Of a stretch of DNA of 64,000 bases, positions 13,771-21,494 are shown one piece after another. Both the position numbers and the translations under genes were made by a program. This DNA comes from Hetaerina americana (taxonomy: Eukaryota > Arthropoda > Insecta > Odonata > Calopterygidae), in the NCBI GenBank assembly GCA_022747635.1, contig JAKTNV010000771.1, positions 1-64,000 of the forward strand, read 5' to 3'. The notes under the pieces are model-generated. The model was not told where the DNA came from and searched no databases. It was given only the letters and a program-made list of their open reading frames with translations. Numbering within the stretch: the stretch's first letter is position 1; the number at the start of each line of letters is the position of its first letter.

Positions 13771-14167
13771 AGTAGGGGGAAAATGTTTGTCCTGGCGCAG
13801 GTTTGACCTTGACATTCCAACCCGGAACTATCGGTCGCAGAGAAAAAGAAATGACGTCACGTGAAAGAGGGGGGCATTTGTCCTTCACAGGCAATATAAT
13901 TGCATCACGTCAACCCAACCCACGCAGGAAAAATCATCCTGGCGCAAGTTTCACCTTGAAACTCAAACCTGGATACATCAACAACTATCGGTCGCAGAGA
14001 AAAACAAATAACGTCACGTGAAAGAGGGCGGGAGGGAGCATTTTTCCTTCATATGCAATCTAGTTGTACAACGTCAACTCAACCCATGCAGGAAAAATCA
14101 TGACCCAAGGCCATCGCCTCTTATATCTCCAGAACTATCGATTGTAGAGTACAACAAACGGTGCCAA
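13771..14167 (+). repeat. Left terminal inverted repeat of the Polinton (397 bp)
   Basis: It begins AGTAGGGGG and pairs with 28682-29077 in inverted orientation with about nine substitutions and one single-base indel by eye. Pairing stops after GGTGCCAA. Internally it is a degenerate tandem duplication: unit A 13791-13937 and unit B 13938-14101, both starting CCTGGCGCA and ending GGAAAAATCAT. Each unit carries a TCACGTGA palindrome (13857-13864 and 14014-14021); in unit A it overlaps TGACGTCA (13852-13859). Open frames in this region are not credible genes. Confidence 0.95.
13852..13864. promoter_or_regulatory. Overlapping CRE-like and E-box-like palindromes in the left TIR
   Basis: TGACGTCA (13852-13859) overlaps TCACGTGA (13857-13864). 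These match known consensus sites for ATF/CREB-type bZIP and for bHLH-zipper proteins. The site recurs in the right TIR at 28984-28996 and a partial version occurs in each second subunit. Binding is an inference; the terminal placement could equally serve replication or integrase recognition. Confidence 0.4.
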
Positions 14168-14303
14168 CAAGCGGTGGGTATAACATTCCCAATTTCTAAA
14201 ACTTTGATATACCAAATAGGTGGACCAAATATATAATGTTTTCTCTAAGTAATAGGGATACAAAATTGTGGAAATTCATATATATTAAAACGAACATTTT
14301 GTT
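14168..14303. other. A+T-rich spacer downstream of the minus-strand left-end gene
   Basis: No coding potential seen. It is the expected 3' flank of the minus-strand gene that ends at 14304; an AATAAA-type signal on the minus strand (plus-strand TTTATT near 14316) lies just inside the end of that reading frame. Confidence 0.5.
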
Positions 14304-14778
14304 TCAAATAATTTTTATTTGATTATTTTTTTTACATATAAAAAACTTTTCTTGACTATAATTGTATATCATAACCTCCCCCACCGTCATTGTAAACATT
14401 CGGGGGAGAAAAATTTTCTTTTCCCTCCCCCGAAAAAAGATTGTCGCCACCACCCCCTCCCCGAATCGGGTGGTCATCTTCTCCACCTTCTCCACCCGGT
14501 AGCGGGTTTCCTCCTCCAAGTCCTCCTTCTTCAGAAATGACCCCTCCTCCTGCAACCGAAAGAATCTTTCCCGGATGCTAGCCTGCCAGAATAAAAATAG
14601 GTACCGTCAGTAGATATTAATTACACCTCGAGCATTATTAAAATTTGATATAACCAGTTAAAAAAGCTACCACAGAAGTTGATGAAGAGGTCAACGCTTC
14701 GGGTGACGTTGAGGTGGAGGTGGTGACGCTGACAGTGGGGGTGCTGGTAAGCGTCGTGGTTGAGGGGGTGGACTCCAT
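14304..14778 (-). CDS. Spliced small Polinton protein at the left end (128 aa predicted)
   Basis: I infer a two-exon coding region on the minus strand: 14778-14671 (36 codons, extremely Ser/Thr/Pro-rich) and 14582-14304 (92 codons plus stop), joined in frame across an 88-bp intron (14670-14583) with a GTAGCT donor and a pyrimidine-rich TTCTGGCAG acceptor. A further intron (14863-14780; donor CAA/GTAAGTATG, acceptor CTTTGTAG) would lie in the 5' UTR. The second exon encodes a Glu/Lys-rich stretch, then RYRVEKVEKMTTRFGEG and FLPRMF. From memory this resembles a small protein recurrent in arthropod Polintons with a V-x-K-T-K-Y-G-type core and an FLP motif; I cannot confirm it or assign a function. 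Donor choice is ambiguous by 3 bp without changing frame. Confidence 0.6.
14583..14670 (-). other. Predicted intron 2 of the left-end gene
   Basis: Minus-strand GT at 14670-14669 and AG at 14584-14583. Translation of the first exon runs into TAA within this interval, whereas removal keeps the reading frame open, which supports it. An alternative donor 3 bp upstream is also in frame. Confidence 0.55.
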
Positions 14779-14779
14779 C

Positions 14780-14863
14780 CTACAAAGGTAAAAACGAAAA
14801 CTTTGTATATAAAAATCATATGTATATATATACCTGTGTGTATATATATATAATCATACTTAC
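14780..14863 (-). other. Predicted 5' UTR intron of the left-end gene
   Basis: Donor GTAAGTATG at 14863 is a near-perfect 5' splice site on the minus strand, and TTTTTACCTTTGTAG ends at 14780, one base before the exon GATGG. The interval includes TA-rich microsatellite sequence (about 14820-14850). Upstream exon sequence has no in-frame Met before an in-frame TAG, so it reads as untranslated leader. Confidence 0.55.
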
Positions 14864-15060
14864 TTGTGCTTACAAAAGAAGTCTGTCAAAGAAGTGATGG
14901 AGTAATGATTGATGGCTAGTAGTGAAGATGGCTGCGGTGGACTGAGTAGCGGTCGATGGCTAGTAGTGTCAATGGCTGCGACGGTCTGAGCAGACGATGG
15001 CTGGTCTCGTAACGGTCGTAAGTGAGAAGGCTGCTAGTTCTCGTAACGATCGTAAGTGAG
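14864..15060 (-). repeat. Probable 5' leader exon containing short tandem repeats
   Basis: GATGGCTAGTAGTG occurs at 14911 and 14955 (44 bp apart) and a related GATGGCTGG follows near 14995. CTCGTAACGGTCGTAAGTGA near 15007 is repeated as CTCGTAACGATCGTAAGTGA near 15040. An open frame of 78 codons on the minus strand (14969-15205) crosses these repeats and the TATA sequence and is not credible. This stretch lies between the predicted minus-strand start and the splice donor at 14863. Confidence 0.45.
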
Positions 15061-15080
15061 AAGCTAAGCAATCGTACCGT

Positions 15081-15090
15081 CTATATATAG
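15081..15090 (-). promoter_or_regulatory. TATA box for the left-end minus-strand gene
   Basis: CTATATATAG is a TATA-like element readable on both strands. On the minus strand it would place transcription start near 15055, giving a leader exon that ends at the strong donor at 14863. The orientation is inferred from the downstream minus-strand gene. Confidence 0.45.
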
Positions 15091-15149
15091 TAGATAGAAG
15101 AAGCTGATGATATTCGTTGTGGTAAAGGGAGTTCGCAGTTTGCAATGCA

Positions 15150-15688
15150 GCATTGAGCATTGCATTTTTCAGTAGAAGCTGCCAACTCCAAAGACCTTGG
15201 CACATGCTCAGGTTGCGTCGAAGGATAATTGAAAGGAAATACCTGAACTAGTCAATTCCATCCAAGCACATGCGTAGATGATGAAATTACTTGATTTCAA
15301 CTAAGTAACCTTCTTGCGCGGATGTTCGGCATTGAGCATTGCATTTTTCAGTAGAAGCTGCCAACTCCAAAGACCTTGGCACATGCTCAGGTTGCGTCGA
15401 AGGATAATTGAAAGGAAATACCTGAACTAGTCAATTCCATCCAAGCACATGCGTAGATGATGAAATTACTTGATTTCAACTAGGTAACCTTCTTGCGCGG
15501 ATGTTCGGCATTGAGCATTGCATTTTTTCAGTAGAAGCTGCCAACTCCGCAAACCTTGGCACATGCTTAGGTCGGTGGATAATTCAAATGGTTGAACTAG
15601 CTAATTCCATCCACATCCAGACCAGCACATGCACAGATGATGACATTACTTGATTCTAACTAGGTGGCCTTCTTGCACGGGTGTTCCG
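15150..15688 (+). repeat. Three tandem direct repeats of about 179 bp
   Basis: Units start at GCATTGAGCATTGCATTT: 15150-15328, 15329-15507 and 15508-15688. The first two are nearly identical with only one or two differences, while the third is diverged with small indels (for example GGTCGGTGG in place of GGTTGCGTCG). They sit between the divergent left-end gene and polymerase gene. No open frame is conserved through them. A role as enhancer or replication element is possible but unproven; simple tandem duplication is the minimal explanation. Confidence 0.85.
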
Positions 15689-15961
15689 CTGAGGGAATTA
15701 GCTTTTATTTCTATAACACTCCACTTCTGAGAGTTAAGTTTCCATTTCCTCCAGAGCAGCTTAGAGAGCTATTACGGACCGATTTCACCTCCCGAATCAT
15801 CAGCTGTATTCATTGACGTCAGGAGTAAGTACATATCATTAATAATCGCATTTATTTTTTAGGGTATATGCAATACCTAAAAGAAATTCATATATAATTG
15901 ATTTTATCAATAGGATTGCATAGTTTGTTAACTAATCAGAAGTAGTAATATATATACAGCA
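15689..15961 (+). other. Upstream region and possible 5' UTR exon/intron of the polymerase gene
   Basis: A strong donor-like sequence GGA/GTAAGTACAT starts at 15825, with possible acceptors at TATATACAG (ending 15959, just before the ATG) or less likely upstream AG sites. This suggests a spliced leader before the start at 15962. The stretch 15662-15815 also has a Met-less open frame ending in TGA; I do not call it a gene. No clear TATA box was identified. Confidence 0.35.
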
Positions 15962-16258
15962 ATGTCTAACGTAAATTCACTATATAAAATATCATTATTA
16001 AAGTTATCAAAATATATTGTTCAAAGCGCATTCGTTAAGACGGAGAAGAGACAATCACCGGGTATCTCATTTAGACATTGTTTGCAGAGTAAAGTTGACA
16101 TAATCTTGTACCATTTATCCGATTCAATACCTCGCACTACGTTTAATCATATTGAGCAATATACTATTGCAGAAGAATACGAGTTTCTGTTCGAACGGGG
16201 TTATGAAGTAGATGATATTCGTTACGAGGTTTTTCTACCTCTAGATCCTGCACTTAAT
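15962..16258 (+). CDS. Probable N-terminal coding exon of the Polinton DNA polymerase (99 codons)
   Basis: An ATG-initiated frame runs 102 codons to TGA at 16268-16270, but a donor-like GTAATG lies at 16259 and a convincing acceptor, TTTATTTTATTTCAG, ends at 16313. Splicing out the 55-bp interval joins this exon in frame to the long polymerase frame, which is open from 16314, 24 bases before its first ATG. The exon has no recognised domain; it has a basic, Leu-rich N-terminal half (residues 1-55) and an acidic aromatic C-terminal part. If unspliced it would be a free-standing 102-residue protein of unknown function. The join fits the large size usual for Polinton polymerases. Confidence 0.5.
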
Positions 16259-16313
16259 GTAATGAGATGAAAATGTATTTTTTCATACGTATCATTTTTT
16301 TATTTTATTTCAG
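16259..16313 (+). other. Predicted 55-bp intron before the main polymerase exon
   Basis: GT at 16259-16260 and AG at 16312-16313 with a long T-rich tract between. The length is small but within the range of insect introns. Phase is 0 on both sides. Confidence 0.45.
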
Positions 16314-19133
16314 CAACAGCTCAAAGAACCTTTAATCATGCCCTCTATCCAAGAAATTCTAGAAAATTACAATGCTGGTAGCTATCACAATTCGGAAGAA
16401 TTAGAACAGGCATTAAGTGACATATATATGAAAATAGTGTTTGATGACGATAACATTTCTGATATGGGGACGTATAATCGAATGAAAAATGCGCTGGATA
16501 AGGCAAAGGGAAGAAAATTTTGCACTTACTGTGAAATCTTCTATGACATTGACGAGGCTATGCCTCATGAGAATACCAACGCGCACCGGATTAAAATCAA
16601 CGAGCAAATAGGGAGGGGATTCAATGAAATTGAATCAGCTATTCGTTCCAGACTGAAAACATTTTGGATTACTCCCGTGGAAGATGGTGAACAGGACGTG
16701 ATCTCATTTCTCAATAGCATCAAAACTCAGTTGATCGAAAAGATAAGTGATCAAATAGTTGAAAATAGTGCCATTAAATTCAATCTTGTTTTAATTTGCA
16801 AATTCAAAAAGGGTGAGAGGGATGAAATGAACGCTTCCTTCAAAACCAACAATCGCAGGTTATTGTTAGCAGATGAAATTCAGGAAGTAATCAATGAGAC
16901 ATTTTCTAAACTTTTAAAAGAAAAGTCCGAATTTCAAGCTAAAGGTTCAGGATGGGCCTTATCAAATGTGCTAGGTTTAGAACTGCGAATAAACAAGTAC
17001 ACGCCATTTCGAGGATCAACATTCATTGAGCTGCCTATAAAAATTAGGAATACTAAATCCGTTATCAATATCAGAAATGATGATCAATACTGCTTTAAGT
17101 ATGCCATTTGGGCCAAAAATATCGATAAGGATCCTCAAAGAGTTTCCCAGTATAAGACACGAGCATGCCATATGGGTTACAATTGGGACTGCATCGCGTA
17201 CCCGGTGGAGCTGAAAGATATTCCCAAATTCGAACGTGTCAATAATATTTCAATCAACGTTTTTGGTCTGACAGATAAGAACCTCGTGTACCCACTAAAA
17301 ATTGTAGATCATGAGCTCGAGGATCATCGCGACCTCCTTTACATTAGCAACGAAACAACCGCTCACTATTGTTGGATTAGGAATTTTGATAAATTGATTC
17401 ACTCCCAAATTACGAAGCACTCTAATAGAATATTCACTTGCAAACGCTGCCTCACACATTACCAGAGTAAGCACAGGCTAGAAGAGCATCAACAGCTATG
17501 TAAAGGTACAGGCGAGCCGAGTAAAATCATTCTACCTGACGAGGACAATAAAAGTTTACAATTCACAAACTTAAATTATTCTTTTCGGGTACCTTTTGTC
17601 ATTTACGCTGACTTTGAATGTCTTCTGGAAAATATTAGTACCTGCGAGCCTTATCCTTACTCATCCTATACTAATTTAATGCAGAGACATACCCCATTCA
17701 GCTTTAGTTACATCGTAGTGGGACCTGAGGGATGCGAGGACCCATACCTGTACCGAGGTCCCAATGCTGCTAGGGTATTCATTTTACGGATGAAAGAAGA
17801 GGCTGAAAAAGTTTGTAAACTTTACAAAAATATTATTCCAATGAATCCTCTCACTCCAGAGGAAGACTCAGATTTTGAAACTGCAAACGCATGTCACATT
17901 TGTGGTAAAGAATTGAAGGAGAATAAAGTTAGAGACCATGATCATTTGACAGGAAAGTATAGAGGACCTGCGCACTATTTTTGTAACATTCAATATAAAA
18001 TGCCGAATTTCCTTCCAATCTTTATTCATAACCTCTCATCATATGATGGGCATTTCATCGTACGAGAGCTTAACTATGATGACAGGGAAATATTTATAAT
18101 TCCAAATTCTGAAGAAAAATATATATCTTTTTCTAAGTCTATCACGGAAAATTTCAAAATTCGGTTTGTTGACACGTTTAGATTCATGCCTACCTCTCTA
18201 GCTTCATTGGTTGCCAATTTAACAGAGTTTAAATGCACAAGCACAATATTCGGTGAAAAGACAAATTTAGTTACACGAAAGGGGGTTTATCCCTATGATT
18301 ACACTGATTCGTTGAATAAACTCGATGAAACCTTGCTCCCGGAAAAGGAGAATTTTTACAACAGACTGACCGATGAATATGTATCTGACGAAGATTATCA
18401 GCATGCAGAAAATGTTTGGGACGCATTTGAATGTGAAACACTCGGCGATTACAGCGATGTCTATCTGAAAAGCGACGTGACCCTTTTAGCTGATGTTTTT
18501 GAAAATTTTCGTGACGTATGCTACAGCGCGTATAAACTAGATCCTGCGTGGTATTATACTGCTCCAGGTTTAACTTTTGATGCAATGCTCAAATACACTG
18601 AAATAGAACTAGAGCTTTTGACTGACTACGACATGATACTAATGATTGAAAACGGCATCCGAGGAGGAATTTCACAATGCTGTAAAAGGTACTGCGAATC
18701 GAACAATAGATACATGTCAAGTCATGACCCAGATTCAGGTCCAACCTATTTGACATATCTAGACGCTAACAATCTCTATGGGTGGGCCCTTTCGAGACCC
18801 CTTCCCTACGGTAAATTTCGATGGTTAACACAGGCAGAAATTGATGATTTAAACGTTGAAAATGTTCCCGAAGACAGTGAAACTGGATATATTCTCGAAG
18901 TTGATCTTGAGTACCCACATAGGCTACACGATACACATTCAGATCTCCCTCTTTGCCCGGAAAACAAGACACCACCTGGCGGTAAACATAAAAAACTGCT
19001 AACAACTCTCGAAAATAAGAGTAAATATGTAATTCATTACGTAAACTTGAAACAAGCTTTAGAACTAGGACTGGTGCTGAAGAAGGTGCATAGAGTAATC
19101 AGGTTTAGTCAATCACCTTGGTTAAAGACCTAA
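16314..19133 (+). pseudogene. Protein-primed DNA polymerase B, main exon, ended by an in-frame stop
   Basis: Replicative family B polymerase; in Polintons it copies the linear element by protein priming. Residues are numbered from the ATG at 16338. Two zinc-finger-like clusters occur (C62, C65, H77, H83; and C368, C371, H384, C388). The 3'-5' exonuclease follows: DFE at 425-427, then an inserted zinc/HNH-like segment (CHIC at 519-522, RDHDHLTGKYRG at 532-543, C549), then NLSSYDGHF at 565-573 and YLKSD at 709-713. Palm motif A is DANNLYG at 809-815. The frame stops at TAA 19131-19133, but clear polymerase sequence continues in the same frame, so the break is a nonsense codon rather than the real terminus. 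No deletion or frameshift is visible. Confidence 0.93.
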
Positions 19134-20003
19134 ATTGATTTGAACACTGAGAAAAGAAAAATGGCAGTCAATGATTTTGAGAAGGATTTCTATAAACTGA
19201 TGAACAATGCAGTATTTGGGAAAACAATGGAGAACGTGAGGAAACGTATGAATATGGAATTAGTGGTAAACGAAAAAAGACTACAAAAACTAATTAATAA
19301 GTCAACATTTCTGGATAGGACGATTTTTCACGAGTGTTTAGTTGCCATTCACATGCGGAAGGCAGTCATAAAAATGAATAAACCTATATATATAGGTTTC
19401 TGTGTCTTGGACTTGAGTAAGACTTTAATGTATAACTTTCATTATAGAACAATGCTTCCGAAATACGGGGAAAATATATCCCTCGCCTACACCGATACTG
19501 ATAGCTTCATATATGAAATAAAAACGGATGATGTGTATAGGGATTTTCTGGGGAATCTAGATGCATTTGACACGTCGAATTATCCAAAGGATCACTTTTG
19601 CTTTTCTGAACAAAATAAAAAAGTAATTGGTAAATTCAAGGACGAATGCGATGGAAACCTAATGACACATTTTGTCGGATTACGTAGTAAACTTTATTCG
19701 TTCAAGGTAGAGGGAGGTAAAGAAAAGAAGAAAGCAAAAGGAATAACGAAAGTTGTTAAGGAAAAAGGTTTAAAATTTAACGACTATGTACAATGTCTCC
19801 GGGAGAACTCGGTGGTATTTCGAAAAATGAACGTGATACGGAGTAAAATGCATAATATTTACACCATGGAGATGAATAAAGTCACGCTGAATGCATCCGA
19901 CGATAAGCGATACCTTTGTGAAGACGGGATAAAAACGTTTGCGTGGGGTCACTATAAAATTCCACGAAAACGAACGCATAATGATGCTTTTAACGGCGAT
20001 TGA
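19134..20003 (+). pseudogene. Protein-primed DNA polymerase B, C-terminal part after the stop
   Basis: This continues the upstream frame without any shift and holds the rest of the palm: motif B at KLMNNAVFGKT (starting at 19194) and motif C at YTDTDS (catalytic Asp codons at 19494-19496 and 19500-19502), followed by a KLYSF segment that fits the conserved KxY region. The frame ends at TGA 20001-20003. The first ATG is at 19161, inside conserved sequence, so a separate start is unlikely to give a functional enzyme because motif A and the exonuclease lie upstream. Readthrough or an assembly error are the alternatives to true inactivation. Confidence 0.92.
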
Positions 20004-20048
20004 AATTATAAAAGAAAGATATTTTTAATCTAAATTTCAGTGTTAACC

Positions 20049-20690
20049 ATGACGTTAGCCTGGAAGCATCCGTTTACCTGTATTTGCGCGGGTCCCTCAG
20101 GCTGCGGGAAAACCACATTTGTCACGCAGTTTTTGGAAAATTTAGATTATATGGTGAATAGCCCGATACGTGAAATAGTATGGTGCTGTGCTCCTGGAAG
20201 TGAACCAAGCATTAGAATACCCGTTCAATTTCGAACCGAAATACCGCCTTTCGAAGAATTTGGTGGTGTGCCAACGTTGTACGTGATTGATGATTTAATG
20301 AGCGAAGGGGCCTATAGCAAAGACGTCTCTAAACTGTTCACTAGAGGAAGCCATCACTTTAACATTTCGGTTTTCCTAATTACGCAGAATATTTTTTATC
20401 AAAACCCGCAAGCGAGAAACATCTCGCTAAATTCCAAGTATATCGTTGTCTTTAAGAATCCTAGAGATAGGTCGCAATTTGGTCACTTGGCTAGGCAGGT
20501 GTATCCGGAAAAATCGGGGGAATTGGAGAGGGTATATAAACAAGTTACGCAACAACCATTCGGTTATTTGGTTCTGGATCTTGGTCAGGACTCAGACGAG
20601 AGGTTTCGTTTTAGAACGAAAATATTTCCTAAAGACGGGGCAACTGTAGTTTACATGTCCCTACACGATGAAAAGATTGAAGAACAATAA
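20049..20690 (+). CDS. FtsK/HerA-type (A32-like) genome-packaging ATPase
   Basis: A 213-residue P-loop ATPase of the type that pumps DNA into capsids in Polintons and related viruses. Walker A is GPSGCGKTT at residues 15-23, Walker B is LYVIDDLM with acidic residues at 81-82, and the downstream ITQN at 111-114 fits the sensor-like motif of the A32 family. The ATG at 20049 is preferred over the upstream GTG at 20040 because it directly precedes the conserved WKHPF segment and is a standard eukaryotic start. TAAATTTCAG just upstream (ending 20040) looks like a splice acceptor, so a spliced leader is possible. Its last 23 bases overlap the next gene. Confidence 0.93.
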   Translation: MTLAWKHPFTCICAGPSGCGKTTFVTQFLENLDYMVNSPIREIVWCCAPGSEPSIRIPVQFRTEIPPFEEFGGVPTLYVIDDLMSEGAYSKDVSKLFTRGSHHFNISVFLITQNIFYQNPQARNISLNSKYIVVFKNPRDRSQFGHLARQVYPEKSGELERVYKQVTQQPFGYLVLDLGQDSDERFRFRTKIFPKDGATVVYMSLHDEKIEEQ

Positions 20691-20994
20691 ACATTTGCTC
20701 CACGTCTTAAAATCGGCAAAACCAAAACTTCGCACTGCGATTGTTAAAACCTCGGACGACGAGTTGATCAAAGCCATTTGCGATTGTTGTTTGAATACAC
20801 TTAACGGGAACCATAAGATAGATAATAGGTTAAAACAAAAACTATCCAAGCATCGTAACACGTTGAGAAAGTTAGCTGTGCGGGGGGCGAGTGTGAAGAA
20901 GAAACGTGCGCTGCTCGTACAAAAAGGTGGTTTTTTACCATTATTGCTGGGATCAATTTTAAGCGGTGTCATCGGTAGCCTGCTGGGAAAATGA
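20668..20994 (+). CDS. Small basic Polinton protein with hydrophobic C-terminal tail (108 aa)
   Basis: The protein is Lys/Arg-rich, with KKKRALLVQKGGFLPLLLG near residues 77-95 followed by a Gly/Leu/Ile-rich tail to the end. A basic run before a GGFL-hydrophobic tail recurs in Polinton and adintovirus proteins compared by others with adenovirus core or membrane-active peptides; that link is from memory and the function is not established. The start overlaps the ATPase gene by 23 bp in another frame, and the stop overlaps the next start as ATGA, which fits real coding in a compact cluster. AATAAA within its first codons could end an upstream transcript. Confidence 0.72.
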   Translation: MKRLKNNKHLLHVLKSAKPKLRTAIVKTSDDELIKAICDCCLNTLNGNHKIDNRLKQKLSKHRNTLRKLAVRGASVKKKRALLVQKGGFLPLLLGSILSGVIGSLLGK

Positions 20995-21494
20995 GCCTGC
21001 GTAAGATGCTAGTCGTGACTCCGGAAGTTTTTGATCGAAGTCGTGTAAAGGCTAGGTTGAGTACATTGGACAAGGAAATGAAAGGTGTGTTGGTTAAGAA
21101 AACTATAAAGGATATTGATAAGTGGCATTTGTATAAAAGAATACTCGATAAATACCTTGACGCCGTCTCAGATATAAACTCCCCCGTACACGTTCCAATA
21201 GTCAAGTCCTTGGTAGAAACACCAACGAGGTCACGAGTTGCTGACGAGAGAGAGGAAATCCCCGCATTGAGAAAAACTCTGGCAGAAGTGAAAAGGTTGA
21301 ATAAAGATTTAGACTCGACATGGGGACGCATACACGAAAGGCTAGGGGGAATGGAAAGCGTAACGTCAACGAGAAAAAAACGAAACCTATCGCGAGAAAG
21401 AAAACAACAGCTACCGTCTCCAAGAAAAATTCCGAGAAAAAGCGAGCGCGTAAGAAAACCGAAGACATACGGTCCGGATTGGGACACGACGTGA
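20991..21494 (+). CDS. Polinton-conserved basic protein, coiled-coil-like (167 aa)
   Basis: The start ATG shares ATGA with the preceding stop. The N-terminal half (residues 1-60) contains KMLVVTPEVF and a charged helical stretch ending LYKRILDKYLD, which I associate from memory with a recurrent Polinton protein in animals. Residues 85-115 are predicted helical by eye (many Glu, Leu, Arg, Lys), and the C-terminal third is highly basic (KKRNLSRERKQQ and SERVRKPK), suggesting nucleic-acid or nuclear binding. The last 175 bp (21320-21494) overlap the integrase frame, and both frames there encode basic residues. The exact function is unknown. Confidence 0.65.
   Translation: MSLRKMLVVTPEVFDRSRVKARLSTLDKEMKGVLVKKTIKDIDKWHLYKRILDKYLDAVSDINSPVHVPIVKSLVETPTRSRVADEREEIPALRKTLAEVKRLNKDLDSTWGRIHERLGGMESVTSTRKKRNLSRERKQQLPSPRKIPRKSERVRKPKTYGPDWDTT

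Noticed and set aside
13803..14236. Two 72-codon plus-strand frames in the left TIR
   Set aside because: They lie in the TIR, and the mirrored right TIR keeps only part of the first. Similar peptides reflect the tandem structure of the TIR, not a gene.
14319..14540. Plus-strand frame of 73 codons in the left region
   Set aside because: It is antisense to the better supported spliced minus-strand gene.
14969..15205. Minus-strand frame of 78 codons
   Set aside because: It crosses short tandem repeats, the TATA sequence and part of a 179-bp repeat; it is unlikely to be translated.
15662..15815. Met-less plus-strand frame with coding-like composition before the polymerase gene
   Set aside because: No start codon and no convincing upstream exon; it ends in TGA before the donor at 15825. 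It could be a remnant but cannot be supported.
19134..20003. Separate downstream gene starting at the ATG at 19161
   Set aside because: It is in the same frame as the polymerase and contains its motifs B and C, so it is the interrupted C-terminal part rather than an independent gene.
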